A stretch of 64,000 bases of DNA, taken from assembly GCA_019321725.1 (NCBI GenBank), contig CM033111.1, positions 10,230,001 to 10,294,000 on the forward strand, given 5' to 3'. The notes below the pieces were generated by a model. The model saw nothing but the letters and a program-made list of their open reading frames with translations, was not told where the DNA came from and ran no database searches. Of the stretch, positions 35,260 to 46,683 are shown piece after piece. How positions within the stretch are numbered: position 1 is the stretch's first letter; each line of letters starts with the position of its first letter. The translations under genes were made by a program, and so were the position numbers. The DNA is from Paulownia fortunei (lineage: Eukaryota > Streptophyta > Magnoliopsida > Lamiales > Paulowniaceae).

Positions 35260-36623
35260 TTAGTTATTATCCTAGTTCCACTCCCAATCGCTGTAGATCC
35301 ATCCACGTACAGAGTCCAAGTCGGGAGCGAGCTGCCTACTCTAACAGAGACCATCTCGATGAGGAAGTTATCTAAGATTTGCGTTTATATGGCGGGTCAA
35401 GGGCAAAACTCAATGCCATGTTGACTAAGCTCCACTGCGCACTTCACCATCCTACTTGAAGTTTCAGGGCTCATGAACACCTGCTTGAGGGGGTGGTTGG
35501 TAAAAACTACCACCAGTTGAGACTGAAAGTACGGGTGAAGTTTCCTCGCTGCAACAACTAAGATGAGGGCAAGCTTCTCTATGCTCGGGTATCACTGCTT
35601 TACCCTTTGCAGAATGCGACTAACGTAGTAGGTCGGGTTGTGTTCTTTTATTTCTTGGCAAACTAGCACTGCACTGACTGCCTCATTCATCTACGCCAAG
35701 TAAAGAAGCAAAGTCTCCCCCACTTCAGGCTTCGTAAGCAAAGATGGAGAGACTAAGTATCTATTCAAGTCCTTGAATGCCTACTGGCATGCATCTGTCA
35801 ACTCAAAACTCTTCCATTCTCTGAGAACTTTGAAGAAGGGAAGCCCCTTATATGCGGACCTTGATATGAAATGGTTCAAGGCCGCTAATCATCTAATCAG
35901 CTGCTGGATGTGTTTGATAGTGCGGGGATGGGGCATGTTCATCATGTACCCCAAGAATTTCCCTCTGCACACTCTGAATATGCACTTTGCTAGGTTGAGC
36001 TTCATGCAGTAGGTTCTCAACATGGCGAAGCACTCTTCCAAATCACACACATGGTCAGGAGCGCGACCACTCTTGATGAGCATGTCGCCGATGTACACCT
36101 CCATGTTGCATCATATCAAGTGCTCAAACATCTGGTTAGCAAGTCATTGGTAGGTTGCACTTGCGTTCTTAAGCACGAAAGGCATCACTTCATAATAAAA
36201 GATCCCTTGGTTGGTGACAAAGCTAGTCTTTTGTCGATCTTTAGGTGGGAGGCGAATTTGATTGTACCCTGGGTACACGTCGAGAAAACTAAGCACTTCG
36301 CATCCTGTAGTAGAATCCACCAGCAAGTCTATGCGAGGTAAAGAGAATAGATCTTTAAGGCAAGCCTTGTTAAGATCTGTAAAATCGATACACAAGCTCC
36401 ACTTGCCCTTGGACTTGGGCACAAGCACTATGTTAGCCAGCCATTCCAGATAATAGACTGGGCAGATATGCTGCGAGTAGCTTGTTGACTTCTTTCTTAA
36501 TGTGTTGTGACCTTTTAGGGCTAAATGTTCTTTTTTTTGTTTCACCTGCCTAAATGTCGGGTCGACATTGAGCTGGTGAATTTCCAACTTAGGGGGATAC
36601 AACACAGGTCTTCCATCCCCCAT
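35260..36623 (-). pseudogene. Reverse transcriptase and RNase H stub, element B
   Basis: RT is in two open pieces. The first (36623-36144) has VPKSKGKWSLCIDFTDLN, LPRIDLLVD and GYNQIRLPP. The second (36104-35889) has the active-site box as YIGD instead of YVDD: the first catalytic Asp is Gly, codon 36089-36087. Frameshifted palm/thumb and connection sequence follows down to an RNase H beginning (YVDGSTAIGSGTRI, near 35290-35340), after which homology stops. The domain order and residues are those of the Tat clade. The enzyme is inactive. Confidence 0.85.
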
Positions 36624-37282
36624 GTAAAAATATCTGCATTTTGCCTGAGGAAATCTATTAGTCTTTCCTCGATAGCTGGTTCTAGGGCATTCCCAATCCT
36701 TGTCATCTTGGATGGGTCTCCTGAGATTACTTCAACGATCTTAAGTTCTTTAACAATCTCCAACCTAGCTTCATCGAGTTTTCTCTGCTTTGAGCTCTTC
36801 TTTGACTGTGGCCACCAACTTTTGCTTGCCCTTGCTTGGGGCTGCTCTGCTTTCTTCTCTATCTCCATTTTCTTATCGCCAACGATCTCTCCTACTTCTT
36901 TAGGGGTTGGAAACTTTAACTTCATGTGGTAAGTTGAAGCTACAACTTGAAAAAAATTCATACTTAGATTTCCTAGGATCATGTTGTAAGTGGAAGGGGA
37001 TTTAACCACCAATAGCTTCACCATTCTCGTAGCTCTATTTGTGTACGAGCCCAAAGAAATTGGGAGAGTGACTTCTGCCTCCATTACCTCTCCACTAAAC
37101 CCTGTGAGCAGGGTGCTGACTGGTGTGAGCTGGGCATTGTCTATGCTGAGCTGCACGAATGCGTCATGGAATATGATGTATGCGGAGCTCCTGCTATTCA
37201 CTAAGATCGTTTTTACCCAAAAGTTCAACATCGTAGCCGAGATGACTAGGGCGTCGTTATGCACTTCCCTCAGTTCGTCCAA
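36542..37282 (-). pseudogene. Aspartic protease region, element B
   Basis: An open frame of 246 codons covers the protease and the linker to RT. It contains HNDALVISATM, ILVNSRSSAYIIFHDAF, TGFSGEVMEAEVTLP, YNMILGNLSMN and STYHMKLKFPTPKEVGE, a good Tat match. The catalytic triplet is NSR where the family has DSG (residue 29, codon 37198-37196), so it is dead. The linker is lysine-rich. The C-terminal end of this ORF overlaps the RT frame at a frameshift. Confidence 0.8.
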
Positions 37283-37559
37283 GTCCAGGTCACTGAGGGA
37301 GAGCTCTTCCCTTGGACTTTATAGGTGGAATACTTACTACATGGGGTGACTAGAGATATAGTGCATCTCGTTGGTAGCTCATAGGAGCGCCCTTCTTGCG
37401 CTCTGCGAATCTCCACTCACAAGCCCTCATAAGATGACCGCGATAACTCCTGTGGTAGGCAGGTTGTCATCGTTATGTCCCTTTCTTTTGCTTCCTCCCC
37501 CTTACTCCTTTGCAGCATCGAAAGTTTTGGGGGGAGGGGTTCTGATCATTTTTATTCTT

Positions 37560-38799
37560 TGCAATCGCCTTTTGATTTATCAATGTACTCGGCCAGGTGG
37601 CCATTATGAATCAACTTTTCAATTTTGTTTTTCATGTGATGGCACTCCTCCGTGGTGTGCCCTTTGTCCCAATGGTAGCTACAATACTTGTCCGATTTCA
37701 TCTACTTAGGATTCTCTCGCATCTGCCTCAGAGGCTGGAGCAAACCCTACTGCTCTGCTACCACTATTATCTCAGACAGTCTGGCTTTTAAGGAAGCAAA
37801 GTACGTGAACCCGTATAGGGGTACGTGCTTCCTCTCCTCTTTCTTCCTCTCAAGGGGGCATTCTTTCTCCCTCTGCTTCTTTTTGCCCGAGGCTCTAAGA
37901 CCGATTGTCTTTTCAATTCTTATATATATCTTAGCTCAGACCTATAATTCTTCTAGCATGAGGGGAGATTTGCTTGTAATTGATTCTTTGAACCTTCTGT
38001 AACGAAGGTTCTATTATATAATACCGACGAGTAGCTCATGGTTCATATGGGGGACTTTGTGAACCGTTTCCATGAAGCGCCGAATGTACTGCCGAAGCGG
38101 TTCGCCCTCCTTCTACACTATAACAAATAGATACGTAGCCATCTTAAGATACTTGCAATTGATAGAGAACTAGTGAAAGAACCTCTAGGTTAGTTGCTCC
38201 AAGTTGATAATGCTCTTGGTAGGTAACTGGTTGAACTACGTTAGCGCCCGCTTAGACAAGATGGTGCGGAATAATTTGTAGTAGGTCGCATCACTCAGAT
38301 CGTACAAGTCCACTTTTGCATAAAACTTGTCCAAGTGCTTTTCTGGGTCACCAGTCCTGTCGAATTCAGTCAAGTTAGCTATCTTGACTCCAACTGGTAG
38401 GGACTCGACCAAAATAGCAGTACAGAATGGACTATGTTGCGGGGTAGCAACTGCTAGTGGAAGGCAATCCTCCACTCGGGTATGTAGAGTGGACAAAATC
38501 GTAGGCGCTCCAGTACATGCTCCCGTAATTTCTCCCTGAGGTCTCGAGCGAGCTACAGGTGGTGATGTACGACTACTTTTATTCTCAAGAGGTTCTATAG
38601 CTCTTCATCGCAACACACGACTATCATGAGATGACAGGCGCGACTCCTCCTCGCACTGGCGGGATGCCTCCACATACCAACAAGGCTCCTCTTGATGTCG
38701 GTTAGCTGTGAATTGGGCGACCGCTTCGGCAGGTGCACGTGACGAAGCATCCTTGATCAATCTCCTTAGTGCTTCTGGTGACAACTGGGGGGGAATCAC
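37560..38799 (-). pseudogene. gag remnant, element B
   Basis: The N-terminal piece (38799-38605) reads LSPEALRRLIKDASS. The capsid-like frame (38496-38236) has LPVGVKIANLTEFDRTGDPE and HLDKFYAKVDLYDL, continuing after breaks with FNQLPTKSI and GEPLRQYIRRFMET. Toward 37590-37690 is the Tat zinc-binding segment CSYHWDKGHTTEECHHMKNK followed by IEKLIHNGHLAEY. The order and motifs match Tat gag. Several stops interrupt it. Confidence 0.8.
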
Positions 38800-38992
38800 T
38801 TAGACAAGGTGGAGATGGAGCTCGTGGGGGTAGCAAACCTGGATGATGATTCACCCCGTTATTGCAAGCACTTCTGGTAGGGAGGTCGCCTCTATTGTCA
38901 TAGACGCCCCTAGTGGTGTGTTATCTTGCATGCTGGCTTCTCGCGCTTCTCTAGATCTAGTCAACATTCTCGAATGACAGTTGTAGGCGTAA

Positions 38993-39010
38993 TTCCTACA
39001 AATGGTGCCA
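38993..39010 (-). other. Primer-binding site of element B
   Basis: The minus strand reads TGGCACCATTTGTAGGAA, eight bases inside the right (5') LTR. It resembles the TGGCGCCGTCTGTGGGAA form found in Tat-clade elements (primer commonly reported as tRNA-Arg), with C/G to T/A changes. Its place between the LTR and gag confirms the minus orientation. Confidence 0.65.
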
Positions 39011-39018
39011 AAATAATG

Positions 39019-39440
39019 TGGTATCACTTCTATGAATTGTGCTCCTGAATAAATGAATTGCTACGTGGAATGTTGCCTGCATCACAAACAAGCGTTATGG
39101 GTGCTGGTGGTTTACCCGATTAAGACCCTTCGATACTTAAATCAGATCCAAAATAAAGAAAATTCAGAAAACTTGAGAGCAGATAAATGTTTAATGAATT
39201 ATGTACCTTTTAACAATGAAGGTTGATGATACTTATAGTACTGATACATGGATTTTTGTGGCTTGGGTCTGATAGCTCTAATAGTCATTGGCGGGCTTAA
39301 TTCATATATTATAACCCATTTATCTCAATGATTTGTAAACTCCTTGCACTCGACTTGTTGAGTATGCTTGAGCTCGGTTCACAATCCGGATAAGTCTTTT
39401 GAACTTAGCATATTGGACCTAAACGGATTATGGTCCATCA
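39019..39440 (-). repeat. Element B 5' LTR (right)
   Basis: Direct repeat of 30537-30884, starting TGGTATCACTTC and ending GGTCCATCA on the plus strand. It is 422 bp long against 348 bp in the other copy. The copies differ by several indels and many transitions, so the insertion is not young. Confidence 0.85.
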
Positions 39441-42400
39441 CGAAAAATTGAAGAGTTTTTCTTAGGAGGTTTCGGACAATCACAATCATCATGCAGTGAG
39501 ATCTACTATACATACTCCGCTATTTATGATTGTGTAGAACTTGGAGCATCCTTAGACTTCCTAAGAATTTCACGAGAGAATTGGTGAAGTTGCAGCGTAT
39601 TTGATTTTTGACATTGTGTTGAAGAATCATATGCACTTTATTCAGACACTGTAAATGTGCCTAACTTGACATGAAGGCATGCAAAAGTCAGTACAATAAG
39701 ATGAAGTGACATTAAGTGTGTAAAGTATTAACTTGATAATGTCGCAAAGCCATGTTAATATGCACTATTATAAAAATATGAATATTTTTTTTAATTTTGA
39801 TTTGATTAAAATACTCTTTTGATGTTATTAGTATTAATGGTACTTATATAATTTAATAATTATATAATTTTAAAATAAATAATATTTATTTTTTTAATTA
39901 ATTAATAAAGTTATAGGATAATTATAATAAGAAAATATCAAAAGTTTAAGTCAAACTCTACTTTAATTTATTTGATATTTTGAAAACAAATATGAAAATT
40001 ATATATATAAGTACTTTAATTTTTATTTTCTCTTTTGTCCATTTATGTGTTCATATTTCGATTCAATTATCTTGTTAAATATTTTTTTTAAAAAAATAAA
40101 AAAATTAAATAGTTCAAATTTAAATAACAAAATTTAATTGTAATATAAACTAAGATATAAAAATATTTATAAAATTTGTAAAAATTAAATTTTGATATTG
40201 TGGAATGATTCGATAAATTAAAATAAAACACCAAAATTAAACCGAATACTATTTTTTATGAAAATAAAAAAATTAAATACCAAATTTATTTTTTATTTGA
40301 TTTTGATAAATACCAAATTTTTAATTTTGATTTGATTTCATTGGTTTATCGAATTGTTGTCACTCATATATAAAAAGTCACATTGAATTGGATAGAAAAA
40401 GATATAATACATTATATGAAAATTATTTTATTTTGAAATATGTCTATTTGAATAAACTAAATATATCTCACAATATTTAGTCTAAGCAAATTTATTAAAA
40501 TTAAAATGGAAATAACATTTATTTTTTTATATCAATTGAAAGGTACATTCCACTATTGTATTAATAATTTTCTTTATTCCACTTTTTGAAAAAAAAAGAA
40601 TAAAGTAAAACCTATTTATTAAAGTGCATTCATGACTACAATTGAATTTTTTTCAAATCATGGGATTAAATTTGCAAGACCTCCTGAACTATGAGATTTA
40701 TAGTATATTTTCATGTGCTTGGAAGATACGAAAATAATTATATCAGTTAATGAGATATTTGATTCTTTTAACATATGTTTTCTGAATTTTATATTATCTT
40801 TACCAATTTGCTAATTTCTTCTAAAAACATGTGGGAAAATTATATAGATAAATATTTTACCATTTGCTTTATCTTTTGTCCATTTTCGATTATATGATTT
40901 TGTTAAAAAATAAAAAACAAATTAAATAGTTCAAAATTAAATAACGAAACCTAATTGCAATTTGGCTTTATTATTTTTAGTTTGGTAAGTTAAAATTAAG
41001 AAAAAATTGTAATATTAATTAATAAATATAAAATAAGATATAACAACTATTTATAAAATTTTAAAAATTAAAATTCAATATTCTGTACGATTCAATGAAT
41101 TAAAATAAAAATTTAAAATCAAATCGAGTACTAATTTTGTATGAAAATATACCTCACTATATCCAATTTAATTAGATTCAATAAAATTATGTGAAAATAA
41201 TATCTATTTTTTTATATCAATTCAAAGGCATATTCCATTGTCATATTTATAATGTTTTGTTGTTACATTTTCTTGAAAAAAAAAAAAAAAGAACACAACA
41301 AAACTTAGAGTGTATTCATGATTAAAATTCAATTTTTTTCTTAACCATGAGACCATACAAAAATAATTACATTAATTGATGGAGTATTTGATTCTTTTAA
41401 TATTTACTTTTTCAAGCTAACCATATTTTATATCATATTCTAAAAATAATATTATCCCTTATATTTCACATATTTTGTATACAAAATTCAAAATCTATTT
41501 TAATTATTCGATTTATCTTTTGTCATCGCAATCATAGTAGCCCGTTTGCAATTGCATATGATATTTGACTTACTCAATTTTTTTTTTATCTTGGGAATTT
41601 ATGCTAAATCACTATTGAAGTCACTTTATGAAAAAAAATTTAGATCTTTTGAGTTGATTATTTCTAATAAATTTTATTTATACTATTTTTTTGTCAGTTT
41701 GAACATTATAGTTTTTATTGGCTTTCTCTTTCTACTTTTCTTTCTAATATTATTTTTTTTCTTTGGATGCAAAAACGTGTTTGTCACTTGTATTTTTCAA
41801 GAATGATATTTCCCCCCAAATGACCAAATTATTTATTACACTATTTAGATAATCCTATACCCTATACTATTACTAATTACAATACAATAACATTAACAAC
41901 ATATTTATAATTAAAAATATCTCTCGTTAACCACAACAAAATAATATTGACAATATATCTATAATTGATAAAATATATTTCAAAATACATCATATCATTT
42001 ATTCCAACATAATATATATATTTTTTATTCTATATATGTTCTCCAAACTCACTTTTCAAAATACATTCTTCAAAACACTCTCCAAAAGCGACTGAAAATA
42101 AAATTAAATAGAGCCTAAAATTTTTCAACATAATCAAACATGGTAAAAATAAGTTGTATGAACCTTCATACTGTATCGCCACATTCAAATATAAATATTT
42201 CAAAAAATATATATTGCATTAAATATAAAATAATTTTGTACTCTATTTATTTATGTATTTCTTGATCGTTTTACATATTGTCTACTGAATTATAGAATTG
42301 ATAAAATTGGAGTATTTTTAAAAATATATATAGGGGTAAATGATATTAACAATAATTCTTTTAAGGTAATCTAATAGAGATAAAATCTTATTATGTCTAT

Positions 42401-42980
42401 ATATTATTATAGTATTACGTAGCTATATATAACATATTTTCAGCTCAATTTTTTCTTTATTTTTATTTTTTAACAAAATCTAATTGTATTTTGATTTATT
42501 ATTTTTAGTTTGGTAAATTAAAAGTAAGAAAAAAGTAAAAAACTAATTAATATATAAAATTAGATAAACAAATTATTTATAAAAATTGTAAAAATTAAAT
42601 TGGAGATTTGGTACAGTTCGATAAATTGGAATAAAAAATTATAATCAAATTGAATTGATTTTTTTATAAAAAATTAAATATCAAATCGAATTTTTTTGAT
42701 CGACATGTTACATATTGAATTTTCAGTTTTGATTTGCCAAATTTTTATAATCTCTAAGAAATAAATGTCGCATATAAATTATGAGGTGAAAGAGAGTTCA
42801 TTACTTTGTTGCATTGTCAACTTTAATTTTTTTTTTTGTAATACCTTATTTTATATTCTTTTAAAATACTTATTTTTTTCATGTTAATTTTCTTTCATCT
42901 TCTTTTTCTCGAGTTTATATATACTTTTAATTAATAAATTACAACAAATAAAATTATAAAACTTAAAAGTATCATCATTT
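39441..42980. other. AT-rich spacer with a decayed repeat present about three times
   Basis: No gene is supported; the hydrophobic ORF at 41546-41806 comes from T-rich sequence. A repeat can be followed in the same orientation at about 40020-40400, 40866-41200 and 42455-42720. Shared phrases are TTATCTTTTGTCCAT, AATTAAATAGTTCAAA, TTATTTTTAGTTTGGTAA and ACGATTCAATGAATTAAAAT. Copies one and two also share the next 400 bp (around 40490-40780 and 41180-41400, including GTATTTGATTCTTTTAA). This looks like an old tandem duplication of about 0.85 kb plus a third dispersed piece. The interior resembles hAT-type MITE filler. Confidence 0.45.
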
Positions 42981-43324
42981 ATATACGCTAATTGCATGAT
43001 TTCAAAGTTATTGATATTCAGCAATATGCAAATCATAAAAAATAAAACACAATCAACAATCAAACAAGATATTTGGTTTGCTGGTTGGAGTAATGATATT
43101 GCTAGCTCTATATGCATTTTTATTGTCAAATATCTAATTGAGCTGCCTGAAATCTATCATGGAGTTGACAAGGTATATATTGTACACAACAAATATGAGT
43201 TTTTGGGGATACATAACAATATTTAAAGATTTTAAAAGAGAATCAAAAACCTCAGTTGAATACAAGTTGCTAAAATTTTGAAAAATCTGATTTTTTTCTT
43301 GGAGAATATGAAAAAAAAATCGTT

Positions 43325-44505
43325 AGTTCATATGATCTTCCAAACATTCCTATTGATATAGATAACATGGACAATAATTTTTCAAAAGATAGACAAGATA
43401 AAATGTCAAAAGAATTACCTCAAAAAGATTATAAAACATTGCTAAAGTTAAATGTTGAATAATATAAAATTTTTCTAATGATCTTAGATTGCATACGAAA
43501 GGGCAAGAGTTTTTTTATTGATGGGCCATTTGGAATACAAAAAAATATTTTATACTATACATTGTTAGCTCATTTTAGTAATGCACTTGTAACCGCAACA
43601 TCTGGAGTTGCTTTCGCAATAATGCTAGGGTAGAACAACACATTTTTACTTCAAAATACCAATAGATGTAATTGAATCAAATCAGTGTACTATATCCGAG
43701 CAAAGTAAGGCTGTAGAGCTTTTATGTCAAGCAAAACTATTTTTATAGGGTGAAACACCAATGACAAAATGATAGCTATAAAAAATGTTGATAAAGACGT
43801 AATGGGAAATAATGAGGATTCTGGTAGAAAAATAGTAGTTTTTTATGAAAGTTTTAGACAAGTATTAACAGTTGTTTCTAGGGCAACAATCTATCAAACT
43901 ATTTCTGCAAGTTTGCTAAAATCATATTTGTGGCCCAAAATGAAAAAAATTACTTTATCAAGGAACATGAGTTAATGAATGATCCAAACTTCAGTGAGTT
44001 TTTATTTAGAGTTAGAAAAATGTGAGAAACCAAGTGATACTAAATGTAATATCAAAATTCCATAAAAGATGATTATTGAATATGACATAAGGAAACTCAA
44101 TATTACGACTTATTAGGGCTAATTCTCCAACTTTAAATAGAAATACATATTCAACTCATTACATGAATTTGAACCCATAATATGGATTGAGTAATGGTAT
44201 AAAAATGTATGCACGACTTCAAGAATAACATAATTGATACAGAGATTGTGTTTGGACAACATACTTGGAAAGTTTGTCTTTATACCTAGAATGTCACTTT
44301 CGCCAGCTGAAAATGAAGGTTATCCATTTCAATTTCGACGTAAACAATTTCATATAAAACTTTGCTTTGTAATAACAATCAACAAAGTTCAGGGACAAAC
44401 AATTCCAAATGTTCGTGTTTATTTGCCTTATTTAGTATTTTCTCAATGTCAATTATATATTGCTCTCTCCAAAGGAACTTCAATATCTATAATCAATAGT
44501 TGATT
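43325..44505 (+). pseudogene. Pif1-like helicase of Helitron type, pseudogene
   Basis: Fragments follow the order of the C-terminal helicase in plant Helitron Rep/Hel proteins. They are LPNIPIDIDNMDN (43340), ILDCIRKGKSFFIDGPFG (Walker A region, GPGGTGKT degraded to GPFGIQKN), ATSGVAFAIMLG, GETPMTK (Walker B region), GRKIVVF then FRQVLTVVSRAT, SLLKSYLWPKMKKITLSRNM (43900), and NDPNFSEFLFRV. A gap follows, then the end: FIPRMSLSPAENEGYPFQFR and FVITINKVQGQTIPNVRVYL with LYIALSKGTS (44270-44490). Many stops and frameshifts are present. A central part is deleted, and no Rep nuclease is visible. Ends of a Helitron (5' TC, 3' hairpin plus CTRR) were not located, so it may be an orphan fragment. 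The 76-codon ORF at 42996-43226 just upstream is unrecognised. Confidence 0.82.
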
Positions 44506-46683
44506 AAACAAGACATCTCAATGTAAAAAGAAGACATAGACTAAAAATATTGTGTATAGACAAGTTTTGAGTGTAGGTACAAATATTTTTCCTTAAGTAA
44601 TATATTATATATTATTAGTAGTAGCTAAAATTTTATTTTTATTAGAAAAAAACAACATTGAAGCATGATTCACTATAACACAAAATTTTAATACCTAATA
44701 ATCATGTAATCTGAAGAAAATTCCAACATACAAGTAATTAAAGAAAAAATAATTTGATTACTTATGATGGTCATATTCAATTAAAGTAGTTTAATAATAT
44801 TATGTATAGGCTGTATGTACATCAAATAATATGTAAAAACTGACGAATAATTCTGTAGATCCTTAAATATTATATATGTATTTTACTTAAATTTAATCCT
44901 AGACTTAGTTTTTTTAATTTGTCAAATTTCTTCAATTTCTAGAGAACAAGTATCGTCTATAAAGTATGAACTGGAAGAGAGTCTCTTTATTGCAATGTCA
45001 TATCGATCAATATTATGAAATAGTTTATTTTTTATTGATTATATTTTAGTTAATATTTTTTAATTTATAAAATATCTTATAATATATTAATTTTATTCAA
45101 ATATATTATTAAATAATATAATTAATTTATTAAAATTATATAAATTATTAACGTACGTGTTATTTACTAAGTAACAACGAAATTGCACGATATTAGTGAT
45201 AATATTACCCATATTCAAAGACTTCTTCTTCTTTTTTTTTTTGGATGCTACACATTTTAAAATTGCTATAATTGGTATGGTATGAGTTTTTTTATATTAT
45301 ATAATCGAATTATGTTCATTGTTCAATTGAGAGATTCCACTAAATCAAGTCAAACATTGAATGACTTAAGCTGACCAGAGGTATAAACACAACTTTGGGA
45401 GGTTTTAACTCGTGTTATTTCAAACAATATTTTTATTATTGGATCAATAATTAAATTGATTTTCATAATTGATGATCAAATCGGTCTTATTGTAGGTTAT
45501 CGATTCAACAAATTGGTTCGATCGATCTAATAAAAATTAATTATATTTTTTATTAAATATATAAAATAGCAATATAGTAAACTAATTGTTATGTAATATA
45601 ATTTAAAGGTAAAAAAATAAAAATAAATAACCAACTAAAAAAGTATATAACAAAGCACAAATTCAAAATAACAACATACATATAACTAAATACCGAGTTT
45701 AATATTTTTAAAAAAAATAAAAAAATAAAAAAATTTAAAAATTGATTTGATCAATTTTGATCAAAAATTAAAAATTTAATTATTTAAAATTAATTAGATC
45801 TAACCAACCGTTAATTTATAGATAAATCGATTAAACTAACCTGCACAACCGGTTTTTGATAACAATGATTCCAAATTCTATGATAAGAAGGTAGAATGGA
45901 GCAATGTCACTTTTTAGGTTGACTGCCTGCCAGAATGCAGCATGTCACTGTTTATATTCATAGTTGTTTTTCCTTATACTTGGTACCTTTACCACATCTT
46001 GAGGTGTGGTAGTGGTAATATCTGATCTCATATATTACATTGGTTCAAATCCATTTCTTCCTCTACCCCTTTAAAAAATAACAAAATAAAAATTGGTACC
46101 TTTGATTTCAATGAGAGAAAAAGAAAGAAAAAAAATATCAAAATATCAAAATACAAAGTACACATTTGAATTATTTAGGATGACTTGTAAAAAAATATAT
46201 AATTTGCATGTAAGAACATATGCATAAATGGAAAAACTTGGTGATGAAAATACTATGTAGAATATTGTTTTATTTTGAACTTAATTTTTTGTTATCATCA
46301 TTTTGTTGTTTTTAAGTTCAAGCTTTTTTTTTAACAATATTCTAGTCATAATCTAAATTAATAATGTTATGATTTATTTGCAATGAATTTGGTTAAAAAA
46401 TATATGATATCGTTAAGGTCATTGCATGACTTTTATATATAATTTAAGAAAAAATTAAAACATCCGCATGGAATGAATAAGAAAAGAAATTGATCAATGA
46501 AAATAAAGTATTCAAAGAATCAAATCTATCAAATATTCAAAATGTAAGTAATAGTTTAACTAAGTAAATCTGTACTCTATAAATTGTAATTATTTAAATT
46601 CATGGTTGAATGGTTATCCTCATATTTGACTATGATGGCTGCCATCTTTTTTCTTATTATTTGATTTTATGAATTTTTTGTGT
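44506..46683. other. AT-rich spacer between helicase relic and element C
   Basis: No gene is seen. Around 45370-45860 is a segment with GATTCAACAAATTGGTTCGATC and CCAACCGTTAATTTATAGAT phrases like a decayed plant MITE, but I cannot identify matched ends. Around 45990-46020 there is a short hairpin-like phrase (ACCACATCTTGAGGTGTGGT). Confidence 0.4.

Larger units (their letters stand above)
30537..39440 (-). mobile_element. Element B: Tat-clade Ty3/gypsy LTR retrotransposon, degenerate
   Basis: About 8.9 kb with short LTRs (30537-30884 and 39019-39440), a primer-binding site next to the right LTR, and gag, protease and RT remains on the minus strand. RT contains CIDFTDLNKAC, LPRIDLLVD, FLDVYPGYNQI and VMPFVLKNASATYQ, the Tat signature. 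An RNase H stub is fused to the C-terminal half of integrase by deletion. A separate gene on the opposite strand fills the 3' part (31.9-33.9 kb). The element is GC-richer than its surroundings. No clear target duplication was found: AGTGG at the left, CGAAA at the right. Confidence 0.88.

Noticed and set aside
30532..39445. Target-site duplication for element B
   Set aside because: AGTGG and CGAAA do not match, and shifting the LTR ends by a few bases did not help. It may be eroded, or the element may be a recombination product.
41546..41806. 86-codon hydrophobic ORF that looks like a membrane protein
   Set aside because: Phe/Leu richness comes from T-rich non-coding DNA; no motif, no neighbour, no splice context.
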